Below, one piece after another: positions 1 to 6,384 of a DNA stretch of 6,384 nt. The notes under the pieces were generated by a model, which saw only the letters and a list, made by a program, of their open reading frames with translations, was not told where the DNA came from and did no database searches. A program made the position numbers and the translations under genes. Each line of letters starts with the position of its first letter. The first letter of the stretch is position 1. Where the stretch lies: the NCBI GenBank assembly GCA_946631805.1, contig CAMPAJ010000101.1, positions 1 to 6,384 of the forward strand, in the 5' to 3' direction. Origin of the DNA: an uncultured Eggerthellaceae bacterium (lineage in GTDB: Bacteria > Actinomycetota > Coriobacteriia > Coriobacteriales > Eggerthellaceae).

Positions 1-712
<712 letters not shown>

Positions 713-750
713 TTACAGCTTGGAAAACTGCTCCCCATACTCGTTAAAAT
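713..750 (+). promoter_or_regulatory. Putative ackA promoter (two overlapping candidates)
   Basis: Two weak sigma-70 type options overlap: TTACAG (713-718) with CATACT (736-741), spacer 17; and TTGGAA (720-725) with TAAAAT (745-750), spacer 19. Either would start transcription some 20-40 bases before the ackA ribosome site at 775-780. I cannot decide between them from sequence. Confidence 0.35.
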
Positions 751-785
751 GGGAATTCATAGTTCAAATGCGCTAGGAGGGCACG

Positions 786-2027
786 ATGAATGTTCTCGTA
801 ATTAACGCTGGATCATCTTCACTGAAGTATCAGCTCATTAACGTTGAAACTCAGGAACTCATGGCAAAAGGCCTGTGCGAACGCGTGGGCTCCAACGAAG
901 CCGTGCACAAGCATGGTATCGGCGACGCCGAGGTGACCGAGCAAGTTCCCATGCCCGACCACGACCATGCCGTGGCGCTCGTCCTCGAGGCGCTCACCAG
1001 CGGCCCCACCAAAGCCATCGACTCGCTTGACGAAATCGAAGCCGTCGGGCACCGCATCGTGCAGGGCGGCAAGTACTTCGACCGCTCGGTCATCATCGAC
1101 GAAGACGTCATCGCCAAAATCGACGAGATGGCAGAGCTCGCGCCGCTGCACAACAAAGCCGCCATCATGGGCATCCGCGGTTGCCAGCATCATATGCCCG
1201 ACACGCCCATGGTCGCCGTGTTCGACACGTCGTTCTACCAGTCGCTGCCTCCCAAAGCCTACATGTATCCCCTGCCCTACGAGCTGTACGAGAAATACGC
1301 CATCCGCAAGTACGGCGCGCACGGCACGTCGCACCGATACATCGCCGAGCGCGCGGCGGACCTGCTCGACGAAGACATCCGCGACCTCAAGCTCATCACG
1401 TGCCACCTAGGCAACGGCTGCTCTATTTCGGCAGTCGACCACGGCATCGCGGTCGACACCTCGATGGGCCTCACACCGCTCGACGGCCTGATGATGGGCA
1501 CGCGCTGCGGCAGCATCGACCCTGCCATCGTCACGTACGTCATGGAGAAAGAAGGCCTCACGCCCGCCGAAATGAACGACCTTCTGAACAAGAAATCGGG
1601 CCTTTACGGCGTTTCGGGCATTAGCAACGACCTGCGCAACGTCGACGAGCAAGCCGAGCACGGCAACGAGCGCGCTCAGCTGGCCATCGAGATGTACGCC
1701 AATTCGGCCAAGCGCTACATCGGCCAGTACATTGCCGTTATGGGCGGCGTTGACTGCATCGTGCTTACAGGCGGCGTCGGCGAGAATTCCGTCAAGATGC
1801 GCCGCATGATCTTCGCCGGCTTGCAGACCATGGGCATCAAGCTCGACTTCGAGAAAAACCGTACCGGTCCGCGCGAGCGCGAGATCTCGACGGACGATTC
1901 CGAAGTGCTCATCGTCATCATCCCGACCGACGAGGAGCTCATGATCGCACGTGACACCTACGAGCTCGTCCATGACCTCATCTCGGATCCCGACATCGAC
2001 TACGACGAGAGCATGTTCTTCTTCTAA
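786..2027 (+). CDS. ackA: Acetate kinase
   Basis: AckA catalyses acetyl phosphate + ADP to acetate + ATP, the energy-yielding last step of acetate fermentation, and works in reverse to activate acetate. The 413-residue protein is full length (family about 400). It starts with the phosphate-binding NAGSSSLKYQ (7-16), followed by GHRIVQGGKYF (88-98), FDTSFYQ (146-152), GAHGTSHRY (177-185), CHLGNGCS (206-213) and MGTRCGSIDPA (237-247). Catalytic residues known from the Methanosarcina enzyme (Asn7, Arg91, Asp148, His180, Arg241, Glu384) correspond to N7, R90, D147, H179, R240 and E383 or E384. The ATG has a perfect AGGAGG at 775-780, five bases upstream. The gene ends in tandem stops TAA-TAG. An acidic tail ending in three phenylalanines extends the C-terminus slightly. 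It stands convergent to pta rather than in an operon with it. Identification is certain. Confidence 0.99.
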   Translation: MNVLVINAGSSSLKYQLINVETQELMAKGLCERVGSNEAVHKHGIGDAEVTEQVPMPDHDHAVALVLEALTSGPTKAIDSLDEIEAVGHRIVQGGKYFDRSVIIDEDVIAKIDEMAELAPLHNKAAIMGIRGCQHHMPDTPMVAVFDTSFYQSLPPKAYMYPLPYELYEKYAIRKYGAHGTSHRYIAERAADLLDEDIRDLKLITCHLGNGCSISAVDHGIAVDTSMGLTPLDGLMMGTRCGSIDPAIVTYVMEKEGLTPAEMNDLLNKKSGLYGVSGISNDLRNVDEQAEHGNERAQLAIEMYANSAKRYIGQYIAVMGGVDCIVLTGGVGENSVKMRRMIFAGLQTMGIKLDFEKNRTGPREREISTDDSEVLIVIIPTDEELMIARDTYELVHDLISDPDIDYDESMFFF

Positions 2028-2054
2028 TAGGCTACGCCAACCCAAAAGAGCAAA

Positions 2055-2095
2055 CGAAGACGGCCCGCTTCGCGCGAAGCAAAGCGGGCCGTTCG
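2055..2095. terminator. Bidirectional hairpin terminator between ackA and pta
   Basis: CGGCCCGCTT (2061-2070) pairs perfectly with AAGCGGGCCG (2082-2091). An outer CGAA/TTCG pair (2055-2058 with 2092-2095) extends the stem past a two-base bulge. The gene on the plus strand stops 33 bases upstream and pta on the minus strand stops 54 bases from the hairpin. The tract following the stem is only moderately T-rich in both directions (better for pta, whose transcript would read TCTTCGTTTGCTCTTTT), so termination strength is uncertain. A 14-bp palindrome, GCTTCGCGCGAAGC (2067-2080), is nested across the left arm and loop. Confidence 0.8.
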
Positions 2096-2145
2096 ATTAC
2101 GTTATGTGGTAACAGGCTTTTGCAGCTACCGACTTCTACCGAATG

Positions 2146-3132
2146 CTACTGTTGCGCCTGAACGCAGGTAATGGCTATGACGCCGTAGATGTCGTCGGCC
2201 ACGCAACCGCGCGACAAATCGTTCACGGGTGCGGCTATGCCCTGCGTGATGGGGCCATATGCTTCGGCTTTCGCAAGGCGCTGCACGAGCTTGTAGCCGA
2301 TGTTGCCAGCGTCCAGGTCGGGGAACACGAGCACGTTGGCATGGCCGGCTACGGCAGAATCGGGTGCCTTGGACGCGCCGACCTCGGGGACGATGGCGGC
2401 GTCGAGCTGAAGCTCGCCGTCGAGCGCCAGCTCGGGAGCAAGCTCGCGCGCTATAGCAGTCGCCTCGACGACCTTGGCGGCATCGTCGTTCTTGGCAGAG
2501 CCGTACGACGAATGCGAAAGAAGCGCCACCTGGGGCTCCTCGCCCACGAGCGCCTTGAACGACGCAGCGGAGCTCACGGCGATGTTGGCCAACCGCTCGG
2601 CGGTAGGCTGGACCTCGAGCCCGCAGTCCGAGAACAAGAACGTGCCCTTGGCGCCCAAATCGCAATTTGGCACGCACATGATGAAGAACGAGCTCACGAG
2701 CGCTGCGCCAGGGGCGGTTTTAAGAATCTGCAAGCTGGGACGCAAAACGTCGCCCGTGGCATGGCAGGCACCCGCGACCATGCCGTCGGCAGCGCCCGTC
2801 TTGACCAACATGACACCGAAGTACAGCACGTCGTCGAGCTTGGCGCGCGCTTCCTCGAGGGTCATGCCCTTCTTCTTTCGCACCTCGTACAAGGTCTCAG
2901 CCAGCTCCTCGCGGCCTTCGTACGCAGCAGGGTCGATTATGCGCGCCCCTTCAAGAGCGCGACCGCTCGCCGCAATCTGGGCGGCGTCACCCAAAATGAT
3001 AAGATCGGCTATGCCATCAGCCAAAACCTTTTCGGCCGCCTCGAGCGTACGCGGATCGTCGCCCTCGGGCAATACGATGGTCTTCTTCGCCGCCTTGGCA
3101 CGGCTCACGATGGAATCCAAAAATGCGCTCAT
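2146..3132 (-). CDS. pta: Phosphate acetyltransferase (phosphotransacetylase)
   Basis: Pta converts acetyl-CoA and phosphate to acetyl phosphate and CoA, feeding AckA. The 328-residue protein is the short, single-domain form (family about 325-335), without the N-terminal DRTGG regulatory domains of the enterobacterial enzyme. Visible marks are TIVLPEGDDPRTLEAA (18-33), ADGMVAGACHATGDVLRPSL (115-134), and the C-terminal block VFPDLDAGNIGYKLVQRLA (269-287) followed by GPITQGIAAPVNDLSRG (293-309). S307 and R308 match Ser309 and Arg310 of the Methanosarcina enzyme, which bind substrate. An in-frame ATG exists at 3204, but the start at 3132 is preferred because GGAAGGGG (3139-3146) lies six bases upstream and the family's N-terminus begins here. 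The stop is TAA (2146-2148). It is convergent with ackA and separated from adk by a terminator and a long non-coding stretch, so it is probably a single-gene unit. Confidence 0.98.
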   Translation of the reverse strand: MSAFLDSIVSRAKAAKKTIVLPEGDDPRTLEAAEKVLADGIADLIILGDAAQIAASGRALEGARIIDPAAYEGREELAETLYEVRKKKGMTLEEARAKLDDVLYFGVMLVKTGAADGMVAGACHATGDVLRPSLQILKTAPGAALVSSFFIMCVPNCDLGAKGTFLFSDCGLEVQPTAERLANIAVSSAASFKALVGEEPQVALLSHSSYGSAKNDDAAKVVEATAIARELAPELALDGELQLDAAIVPEVGASKAPDSAVAGHANVLVFPDLDAGNIGYKLVQRLAKAEAYGPITQGIAAPVNDLSRGCVADDIYGVIAITCVQAQQ

Positions 3133-3138
3133 ATCCAA

Positions 3139-3146
3139 CCCCTTCC
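3139..3146 (-). promoter_or_regulatory. Ribosome binding site that sets the pta start
   Basis: On the minus strand GGAAGGGG sits six bases before the ATG at 3132. The alternative in-frame ATG at 3204 has no comparable purine-rich stretch, and its 24 extra residues do not look like any Pta N-terminus. Confidence 0.75.
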
Positions 3147-3378
3147 ATATAGACGCTCTTTGTAAAGCAACGGTGGTTCCCGGCATCAGCGCAGAATCGC
3201 GCATCTGTTGCGGCGCATTGCGAGCATGACTGTATGCCTATTCGGCAGCTCCATAAGCTCGAAAGCTTGCAAGCCTGCAAACGCTCCTCGGCGCCCGCAC
3301 GACACCGCATGCTCGGTATTGTAACCCCATGCAATGGCCAAACGCCCCCTCCGTGCACGCGCGGCCGATAAGCGGCAA

Positions 3379-3418
3379 CTCTACGTTCTGCCACCACGGC
3401 TCTACGGCGAACTGCCAC
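3379..3418. repeat. Two-copy split direct repeat upstream of pta
   Basis: CTCTACG-TT-CTGCCAC (3379-3394) is repeated as CTCTACG-GCGAA-CTGCCAC (3400-3418). Both seven-base halves are exact; the inner spacer differs (two versus five bases). The first halves are 21 bases apart, two helical turns. This could be a tandem protein-binding site or the trace of a small duplication. Confidence 0.5.
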
Positions 3419-3425
3419 TGAATGA

Positions 3426-3446
3426 GTATCAGGGTATTCCTGGTAC
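3426..3446. other. Small hairpin upstream of pta
   Basis: GTATCAGG (3426-3433) pairs with CCTGGTAC (3439-3446) through eight pairs, one of them a T/G wobble, around a five-base loop GTATT. No T-run follows on either strand, so it is not an obvious terminator. It might be an operator-type dyad or part of the pta leader. Confidence 0.35.
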
Positions 3447-3505
3447 TTACTCCTTGGAAACGTGCAGCAGAAGCGGGCTTAGCCCAGCCCAAGCAAGGGC
3501 AACGC

Positions 3506-3538
3506 AAAAAAACGAAACCCCCGCAATCGGGGGTTTCG
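3506..3538 (-). terminator. Rho-independent terminator of adk
   Basis: The arms 3513-3523 and 3528-3538 pair over 11 bases (CGAAACCCCCG with CGGGGGTTTCG) around a four-base loop. On the minus strand the stem is followed at once by seven T residues (the A-run at 3506-3512). It lies about 30 bases beyond the adk stop codon. Confidence 0.93.
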
Positions 3539-3568
3539 CAAAGTTCTACCAGAAATTGTAAGCGCAAG

Positions 3569-4195
3569 CTACAGCGACAGGGCTTCCTTCACGTCGGCGT
3601 ACACCACGTTGGGATCGCGGTCGCCGTCGATGGAAACGAGCAGCTCGCTGCCACGATAGTAGTCGATGAGCGGAGCCGTGGACTTCTCGTACACGTCCAG
3701 ACGGTTGCGCACGGTTGCCTCGTTGTCGTCGTCGCGCTGGTACATCTCGCCACCGCACTTGGGGCACGACGCATCGGCCTCGGAACCGATGAAACCGCAA
3801 TCGCGGCACATACGGCGCGAGCACAGGCGCTTGACGATGACCTCGGGGTCAACGTCGATCAGCAGGGCGGCATCCAGCGGACGCTCGAGCTTGCCCAGCT
3901 CGGCGTCGAGCGCAACGGCCTGAGCAGACGTGCGGGGGAAACCGTCCAGGATGAAGCCGGCGTCGGTATCGGGCTCCTGCAGGCGGTCGATAACCAGGCC
4001 AATGATGACATCGTCGGGAACGAGCTCTCCAGCATCCATGTAGCCCTTAGCCTTGCGACCCAGCGGAGTCCCAGCTTTGACGGCCGCGCGGAGCATGTCG
4101 CCCGTCGAAATGTGGGGAGTGTGGAATTCCTCGACCAGTTTTGCAGCCTGGGTACCTTTGCCAGCACCCGGCCCACCCAAAAGCACGATGTTCAT
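3569..4195 (-). CDS. adk: Adenylate kinase with zinc-type LID
   Basis: Adk interconverts ATP + AMP and two ADP in the cytoplasm, keeping the adenylate pool balanced. The 208-residue protein starts with the P-loop GGPGAGKGT (7-15), then the AMP-site stretch HISTGDMLR (28-36) and DGFPRT (84-89). R36, R88, R154 and R165 match the catalytic and substrate-binding arginines of the family. The LID holds two CX2C pairs, C130/C133 and C144/C147, separated by ten residues, so it should bind zinc as in Gram-positive enzymes. The spacing is shorter than in the Bacillus type, where about 16 residues lie between the pairs. The ATG at 4195 is chosen because it begins the P-loop strand and has AAAGGA (4205-4210) upstream; in-frame ATGs at 4213 and 4234 are worse. 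It is the last gene of a minus-strand group behind trmL and the ABC-F gene, with its own promoter and a strong terminator. The stop is TAG. Confidence 0.98.
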   Translation of the reverse strand: MNIVLLGGPGAGKGTQAAKLVEEFHTPHISTGDMLRAAVKAGTPLGRKAKGYMDAGELVPDDVIIGLVIDRLQEPDTDAGFILDGFPRTSAQAVALDAELGKLERPLDAALLIDVDPEVIVKRLCSRRMCRDCGFIGSEADASCPKCGGEMYQRDDDNEATVRNRLDVYEKSTAPLIDYYRGSELLVSIDGDRDPNVVYADVKEALSL

Positions 4196-4232
4196 AAGCG
4201 TAATTCCTTTCATCAGGAAACTTGTAGTTAGC

Positions 4233-4241
4233 ATTGTAGCA
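4233..4241 (-). promoter_or_regulatory. Putative extended -10 promoter of adk
   Basis: On the minus strand TGC-TACAAT forms an extended -10 element, with no good -35 box at 16-18 bases. Transcription would start near 4226, giving a leader of about 30 bases. It lies in the AT-richer 81-base gap between trmL and adk, so adk could be transcribed separately as well as by read-through. Confidence 0.45.
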
Positions 4242-4276
4242 AACGCAGAATCAAACGGGGACGATAAGGCGCCCTC

Positions 4277-4765
4277 TTACACCAAATTGGGAAACCCCTG
4301 CTGGCGCAATGCCTCATAGGCCGCAATGGCTACCGCATTAGACAAGTTGAGCGAACGAAGCCCCTCGCGCATGGGAATTCGCACGCATTGGTCGGGAAAG
4401 CGGTCCAAAATGGCAGGGTCGATGCCCGCACTTTCGCGGCCGAACAGCAAGTAGGCGCCGTCGCCGTATTCCACCTGATCATGCAAACGCGTCGCCCTTC
4501 CCGTGAAGAAATGGAGCTCGCATGCGCTCCCCTGCGAGCCGGCAAACCGCGCAGGATGAGCTTCCAAGAACTCGTCGACGCACGACCAGCGCACTATCTC
4601 GACCTCATCCCAATAGTCGCATCCCGCCCGCGCCAAATTGCGCTGCGTCAGGCGAAACCCCATGGGCTCGACCAAATGCAACCGCGCGCCCACACAAGCA
4701 CACGTGCGCGCAATGTTCCCCGTATTCTGCGGTATCTCTGGCTCTATGAGCACAACGTTGATCAT
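4277..4765 (-). CDS. trmL: tRNA (cytidine/uridine(34)-2'-O)-methyltransferase TrmL, SPOUT family
   Basis: TrmL uses S-adenosylmethionine to methylate the 2'-hydroxyl of wobble base 34 in certain leucine tRNAs, which sharpens codon reading. The 162-residue protein has the usual size for this minimal SPOUT enzyme (about 155-160). The three knot motifs are all visible: EPEIPQNTGNIART (8-21), LLFGRESAGI (106-115) with the conserved FGxExxG pattern, and IPMREGLRSLNLSNAVAI (130-147). The latter two build the trefoil-knot cofactor pocket, and the central asparagine of SLNLSNA is typical. The longer open frame reaches 4903, but the start at 4765 is chosen because GGAG (4771-4774) lies five bases upstream and family members begin with MxNVVLxEPEIPQNTGN. 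The gene starts 31 bases after the ABC-F stop, suggesting one transcript. Substrate is inferred from the family; a related ribose methylase of other specificity is the alternative. Confidence 0.95.
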   Translation of the reverse strand: MINVVLIEPEIPQNTGNIARTCACVGARLHLVEPMGFRLTQRNLARAGCDYWDEVEIVRWSCVDEFLEAHPARFAGSQGSACELHFFTGRATRLHDQVEYGDGAYLLFGRESAGIDPAILDRFPDQCVRIPMREGLRSLNLSNAVAIAAYEALRQQGFPNLV

Positions 4766-4770
4766 CGCTT

Positions 4771-4774
4771 CTCC
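4771..4774 (-). promoter_or_regulatory. Ribosome binding site that sets the trmL start
   Basis: GGAG (within CGGAGAAG on the minus strand) lies five bases before the ATG at 4765. It rules out the longer frame, whose first 46 residues would be translated out of frame from the end of the ABC-F gene and look non-biological (arginine- and serine-rich). Confidence 0.7.
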
Positions 4775-4796
4775 GATTATTGCATTATTAATCCGC

Positions 4797-6384
4797 CTAC
4801 ATGGAAGCCTGGCGCGCCATCTCTTCCTCCAGCTCCTCGTTGAGCAGAAGCCATTCCTCCTCGGCGGCCGCAATGCGCTGCTTGAGCTTCGCATGCTCGG
4901 CAATCACATCGCTCGTCTCGTCTTCCCTCGTGTAGAAATCGGGATCGGCAAGCAAATCGAGCACTTCCTGCATGCGCGCGTTATCGCGTTCGAGCTGCTT
5001 GTCAAGCTCGGCTATGCGCTTGCGGTGGTTTTTGAGCGCGGCATACGCACGGTTGCGCGCCTCGGCTTCGCGCCGCTTTTGCTCTTTGGTCTTGGGCGCC
5101 GAGCCCTTCTCCTCCGTCAGCGGTTTGGCCACCGGGTTCGCATCGGGGCGCTTTTCGCCGCGATGGCGCCGCACCGTCACCTGCGTCGCGTTCGAGCCCT
5201 CGCCTTGTTTGCCCGCAGATTTTTTGCCTGCCGGCCCGTTGGTCACGCTCGAGGTGGCCGAGGAATGATGGCTGAGCGTACCCGACTTGCCGCGACCTGC
5301 CGCCTTGGACTCGTCGACGACGCTTCGGTCCTCTTCCGCCTGACCCGTCTTATATAAGTAGTAATCGTAATCGCCCGGGTAGTCCGTGAGCTTGCCCGGC
5401 TTGACCTCGACGATGCGGTTGGCAACGCTGCGAATGAGGTGCCGGTCGTGCGTGATGAGCAAAATTGTGCCATCGAAATGAAGCAGTGCCTGTTCGAGCA
5501 CGTCGGCGCTCGAGATGTCCAAATGGTTCGTGGGCTCGTCGAGGCACAGCAGCGGCGTTGGCGCAACGAGCATCTTGGCCAAGGCCAGGCGGCTCTTCTC
5601 GCCGCCGGAGAGCACGCTCACCCGCTTTTCCACGTCGTCGCCGTTGAATAGGAAGGCGCCGAGCAACGTGCGGACCTGGGAAATCGTCCAGCCGGGCGCC
5701 ACGCGGTCGAGCTCCTCGAACACCGTGTTGCCCGAGTTGAGCTCCTCGAGTTGATGCTGCGCATAGTAGGTCTTCGTCACGTTGACGCCGTATTCGACCG
5801 TCCCCGCATCGGGGGCAAGAGCGCCAGCCACCATCTTGAGCAGCGTCGATTTTCCGGCGCCGTTCGGGCCCACGAGCGCGACCTTGTCGCCGCGGTACAG
5901 GCGGAAATCGGCGCCATCGTAGACGACGTTATCGCCATAGCGCTTTACCAGCCCCGTCGCGCGCACGACCTCGTCGCCCGTACGCGGCGGTTGATTGAAG
6001 TTGAAATGCACGGTCTGGCGTTGCTCGGGGATGGTGACGAGGTTGGCACGCAAGCGCTCGAGCTTCTTCTCGCGATCCTGAGCCTGGCGTGCTTTCGTGG
6101 CCTTGTAGCGGAACTTCTCGACGAACGCCTCCAGGCGGGCAATCTCCTGCAGCTGCTGGGCGTGCTCCGCCTTGAGCTGCTCGATGCGCAGCTCTCGCGC
6201 CTTCAAATACGCGGTGTAGTTTCCTTTGTATAGATTGACCTGGCCGTTGTCGATTTCGGCAACGCGGTCGACCATGTTGTCCATGAAGGCGCGGTCGTGG
6301 CTGACGACGATGACGGCCCCCGAGTACCCGCGCAGGAAGCTCTCGAGCCAACGGACCGACTCGAGATCCAGATGGTTGGTGGGC
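4797..6384 (-). CDS. ABC-F family ATPase (YheS/Uup-like), N-terminal part missing at window edge
   Basis: ABC-F proteins are soluble twin-ATPase proteins that bind the ribosomal E site and relieve stalled or faulty translation. The visible 528 residues begin inside the first nucleotide-binding domain at its Walker B end (PTNHLD, 1-6, and SHDR, 27-30). A charged helical linker follows at about 64-113, the stretch that contacts P-site tRNA, containing [12 protein letters not shown] (91-102). The second domain has Walker [10 protein letters not shown] (172-180), signature LSGGE (258-262), Walker B LLCLDEP (278-284) with catalytic glutamate 283, and the H-loop histidine 312. Then comes a roughly 80-residue basic, low-complexity linker (about 352-435) and a C-terminal coiled coil (about 434-523). 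No membrane segments are present, so it is not a transporter. The stop is TAG. Its start lies right of base 6384. It is followed 31 bases later by trmL. YheS-like assignment is moderate; nothing marks it as an antibiotic-resistance member. Confidence 0.95.
   Translation of the reverse strand, partial: PTNHLDLESVRWLESFLRGYSGAVIVVSHDRAFMDNMVDRVAEIDNGQVNLYKGNYTAYLKARELRIEQLKAEHAQQLQEIARLEAFVEKFRYKATKARQAQDREKKLERLRANLVTIPEQRQTVHFNFNQPPRTGDEVVRATGLVKRYGDNVVYDGADFRLYRGDKVALVGPNGAGKSTLLKMVAGALAPDAGTVEYGVNVTKTYYAQHQLEELNSGNTVFEELDRVAPGWTISQVRTLLGAFLFNGDDVEKRVSVLSGGEKSRLALAKMLVAPTPLLCLDEPTNHLDISSADVLEQALLHFDGTILLITHDRHLIRSVANRIVEVKPGKLTDYPGDYDYYLYKTGQAEEDRSVVDESKAAGRGKSGTLSHHSSATSSVTNGPAGKKSAGKQGEGSNATQVTVRRHRGEKRPDANPVAKPLTEEKGSAPKTKEQKRREAEARNRAYAALKNHRKRIAELDKQLERDNARMQEVLDLLADPDFYTREDETSDVIAEHAKLKQRIAAAEEEWLLLNEELEEEMARQASM

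Larger units (their letters stand above)
3133..3505. other. Long non-coding stretch upstream of pta
   Basis: About 370 bases lie between the adk terminator and the pta start codon. Open frames exist on both strands (for example 3334-3561 plus and 3238-3567 minus), but they run through the adk terminator, lack ribosome sites and give unrecognisable proteins. I see no tRNA, riboswitch or mobile element. The stretch contains a two-copy direct repeat (3379-3418), a hairpin (3426-3446), a ten-base palindrome GCTTGCAAGC near 3265 and a TACAAT box on the minus strand at 3318-3323 without a good -35 partner. The pta promoter must lie in here, which would allow a leader of up to a few hundred bases, but I cannot fix its position. 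Confidence 0.6.

Noticed and set aside
1407..2045. A 212-codon minus-strand open frame antisense to ackA (and a similar one at 819-1406)
   Set aside because: Its composition is that of a complement of the ackA frame, with no ribosome site and no known motif; ackA is certain.
2143..3165. A 340-codon plus-strand open frame antisense to pta
   Set aside because: It mirrors pta almost exactly, has no recognisable domain, and arises because GC-rich third positions suppress stops on the opposite strand. Pta itself has full family motifs.
3318..3323. TACAAT box on the minus strand, considered as the pta promoter
   Set aside because: No acceptable -35 box or extended -10 TG is present, so a start cannot be assigned; it is only mentioned in the intergenic entry.
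3334..3561. A 75-codon plus-strand open frame between pta and adk
   Set aside because: No Shine-Dalgarno sequence, it runs through the adk terminator hairpin, and the protein resembles nothing I know.
3238..3567. A 109-codon minus-strand open frame between adk and pta, considered as a small gene or gene remnant
   Set aside because: It crosses the adk terminator, has no ribosome site near its start, and shows no family motif.
4781..4794. AT-rich ATTATT-type repeat in the ABC-F/trmL gap, considered as a trmL promoter
   Set aside because: The minus strand offers TAATAA-like boxes, but no -35 element is found at a usable distance within the end of the ABC-F gene, and the gap is only 31 bases.

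Overview
The window is an ordinary central-metabolism and translation region of an anaerobic bacterium. A pyruvate:ferredoxin oxidoreductase and an acetate kinase/phosphotransacetylase pair point to fermentative, ferredoxin-based anaerobic life. Codon third positions are rich in G and C, and the intergenic DNA is visibly more AT-rich. My best guess is a Coriobacteriia-type Actinomycetota (Eggerthellaceae/Slackia-like). That rests on overall feel, a long zinc-type adenylate kinase LID and the mix of enzymes; no marker in the window proves it.

Layout, left to right. Bases 1-493 (minus) hold the N-terminal 164 residues of pyruvate:ferredoxin oxidoreductase, which runs off the left edge. Bases 494-785 are a divergent control region with a good minus-strand promoter for the oxidoreductase, a 17-bp palindrome over its -10 box, and a weaker plus-strand promoter for ackA. 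Bases 786-2027 (plus) are ackA, which ends in tandem stops and a strong hairpin terminator shared with the convergent pta (2146-3132, minus). Bases 3133-3568 hold no convincing gene. This stretch contains the adk terminator, a two-copy direct repeat and a small hairpin upstream of pta. Then, all on the minus strand and transcribed right to left, come an ABC-F ATPase (4797 to past the right edge), trmL (4277-4765) and adk (3569-4195). The adk gene has its own extended -10 promoter and a textbook terminator.

How the genes work together. The oxidoreductase turns pyruvate and CoA into acetyl-CoA, CO2 and reduced ferredoxin. Pta converts acetyl-CoA to acetyl phosphate, and AckA uses acetyl phosphate to make ATP and acetate. 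These three steps form one substrate-level phosphorylation route, yet they sit in three separate transcription units around one locus. Adk rebalances AMP, ADP and ATP. The ABC-F protein and TrmL act on the ribosome and on tRNA wobble bases and probably share a transcript.

I found no CRISPR array, mobile element, RNA gene or novel defence-like system. The points worth a second look are regulatory sites, the convergent ackA/pta arrangement, the compact zinc LID of Adk and the long basic linker in the ABC-F protein.
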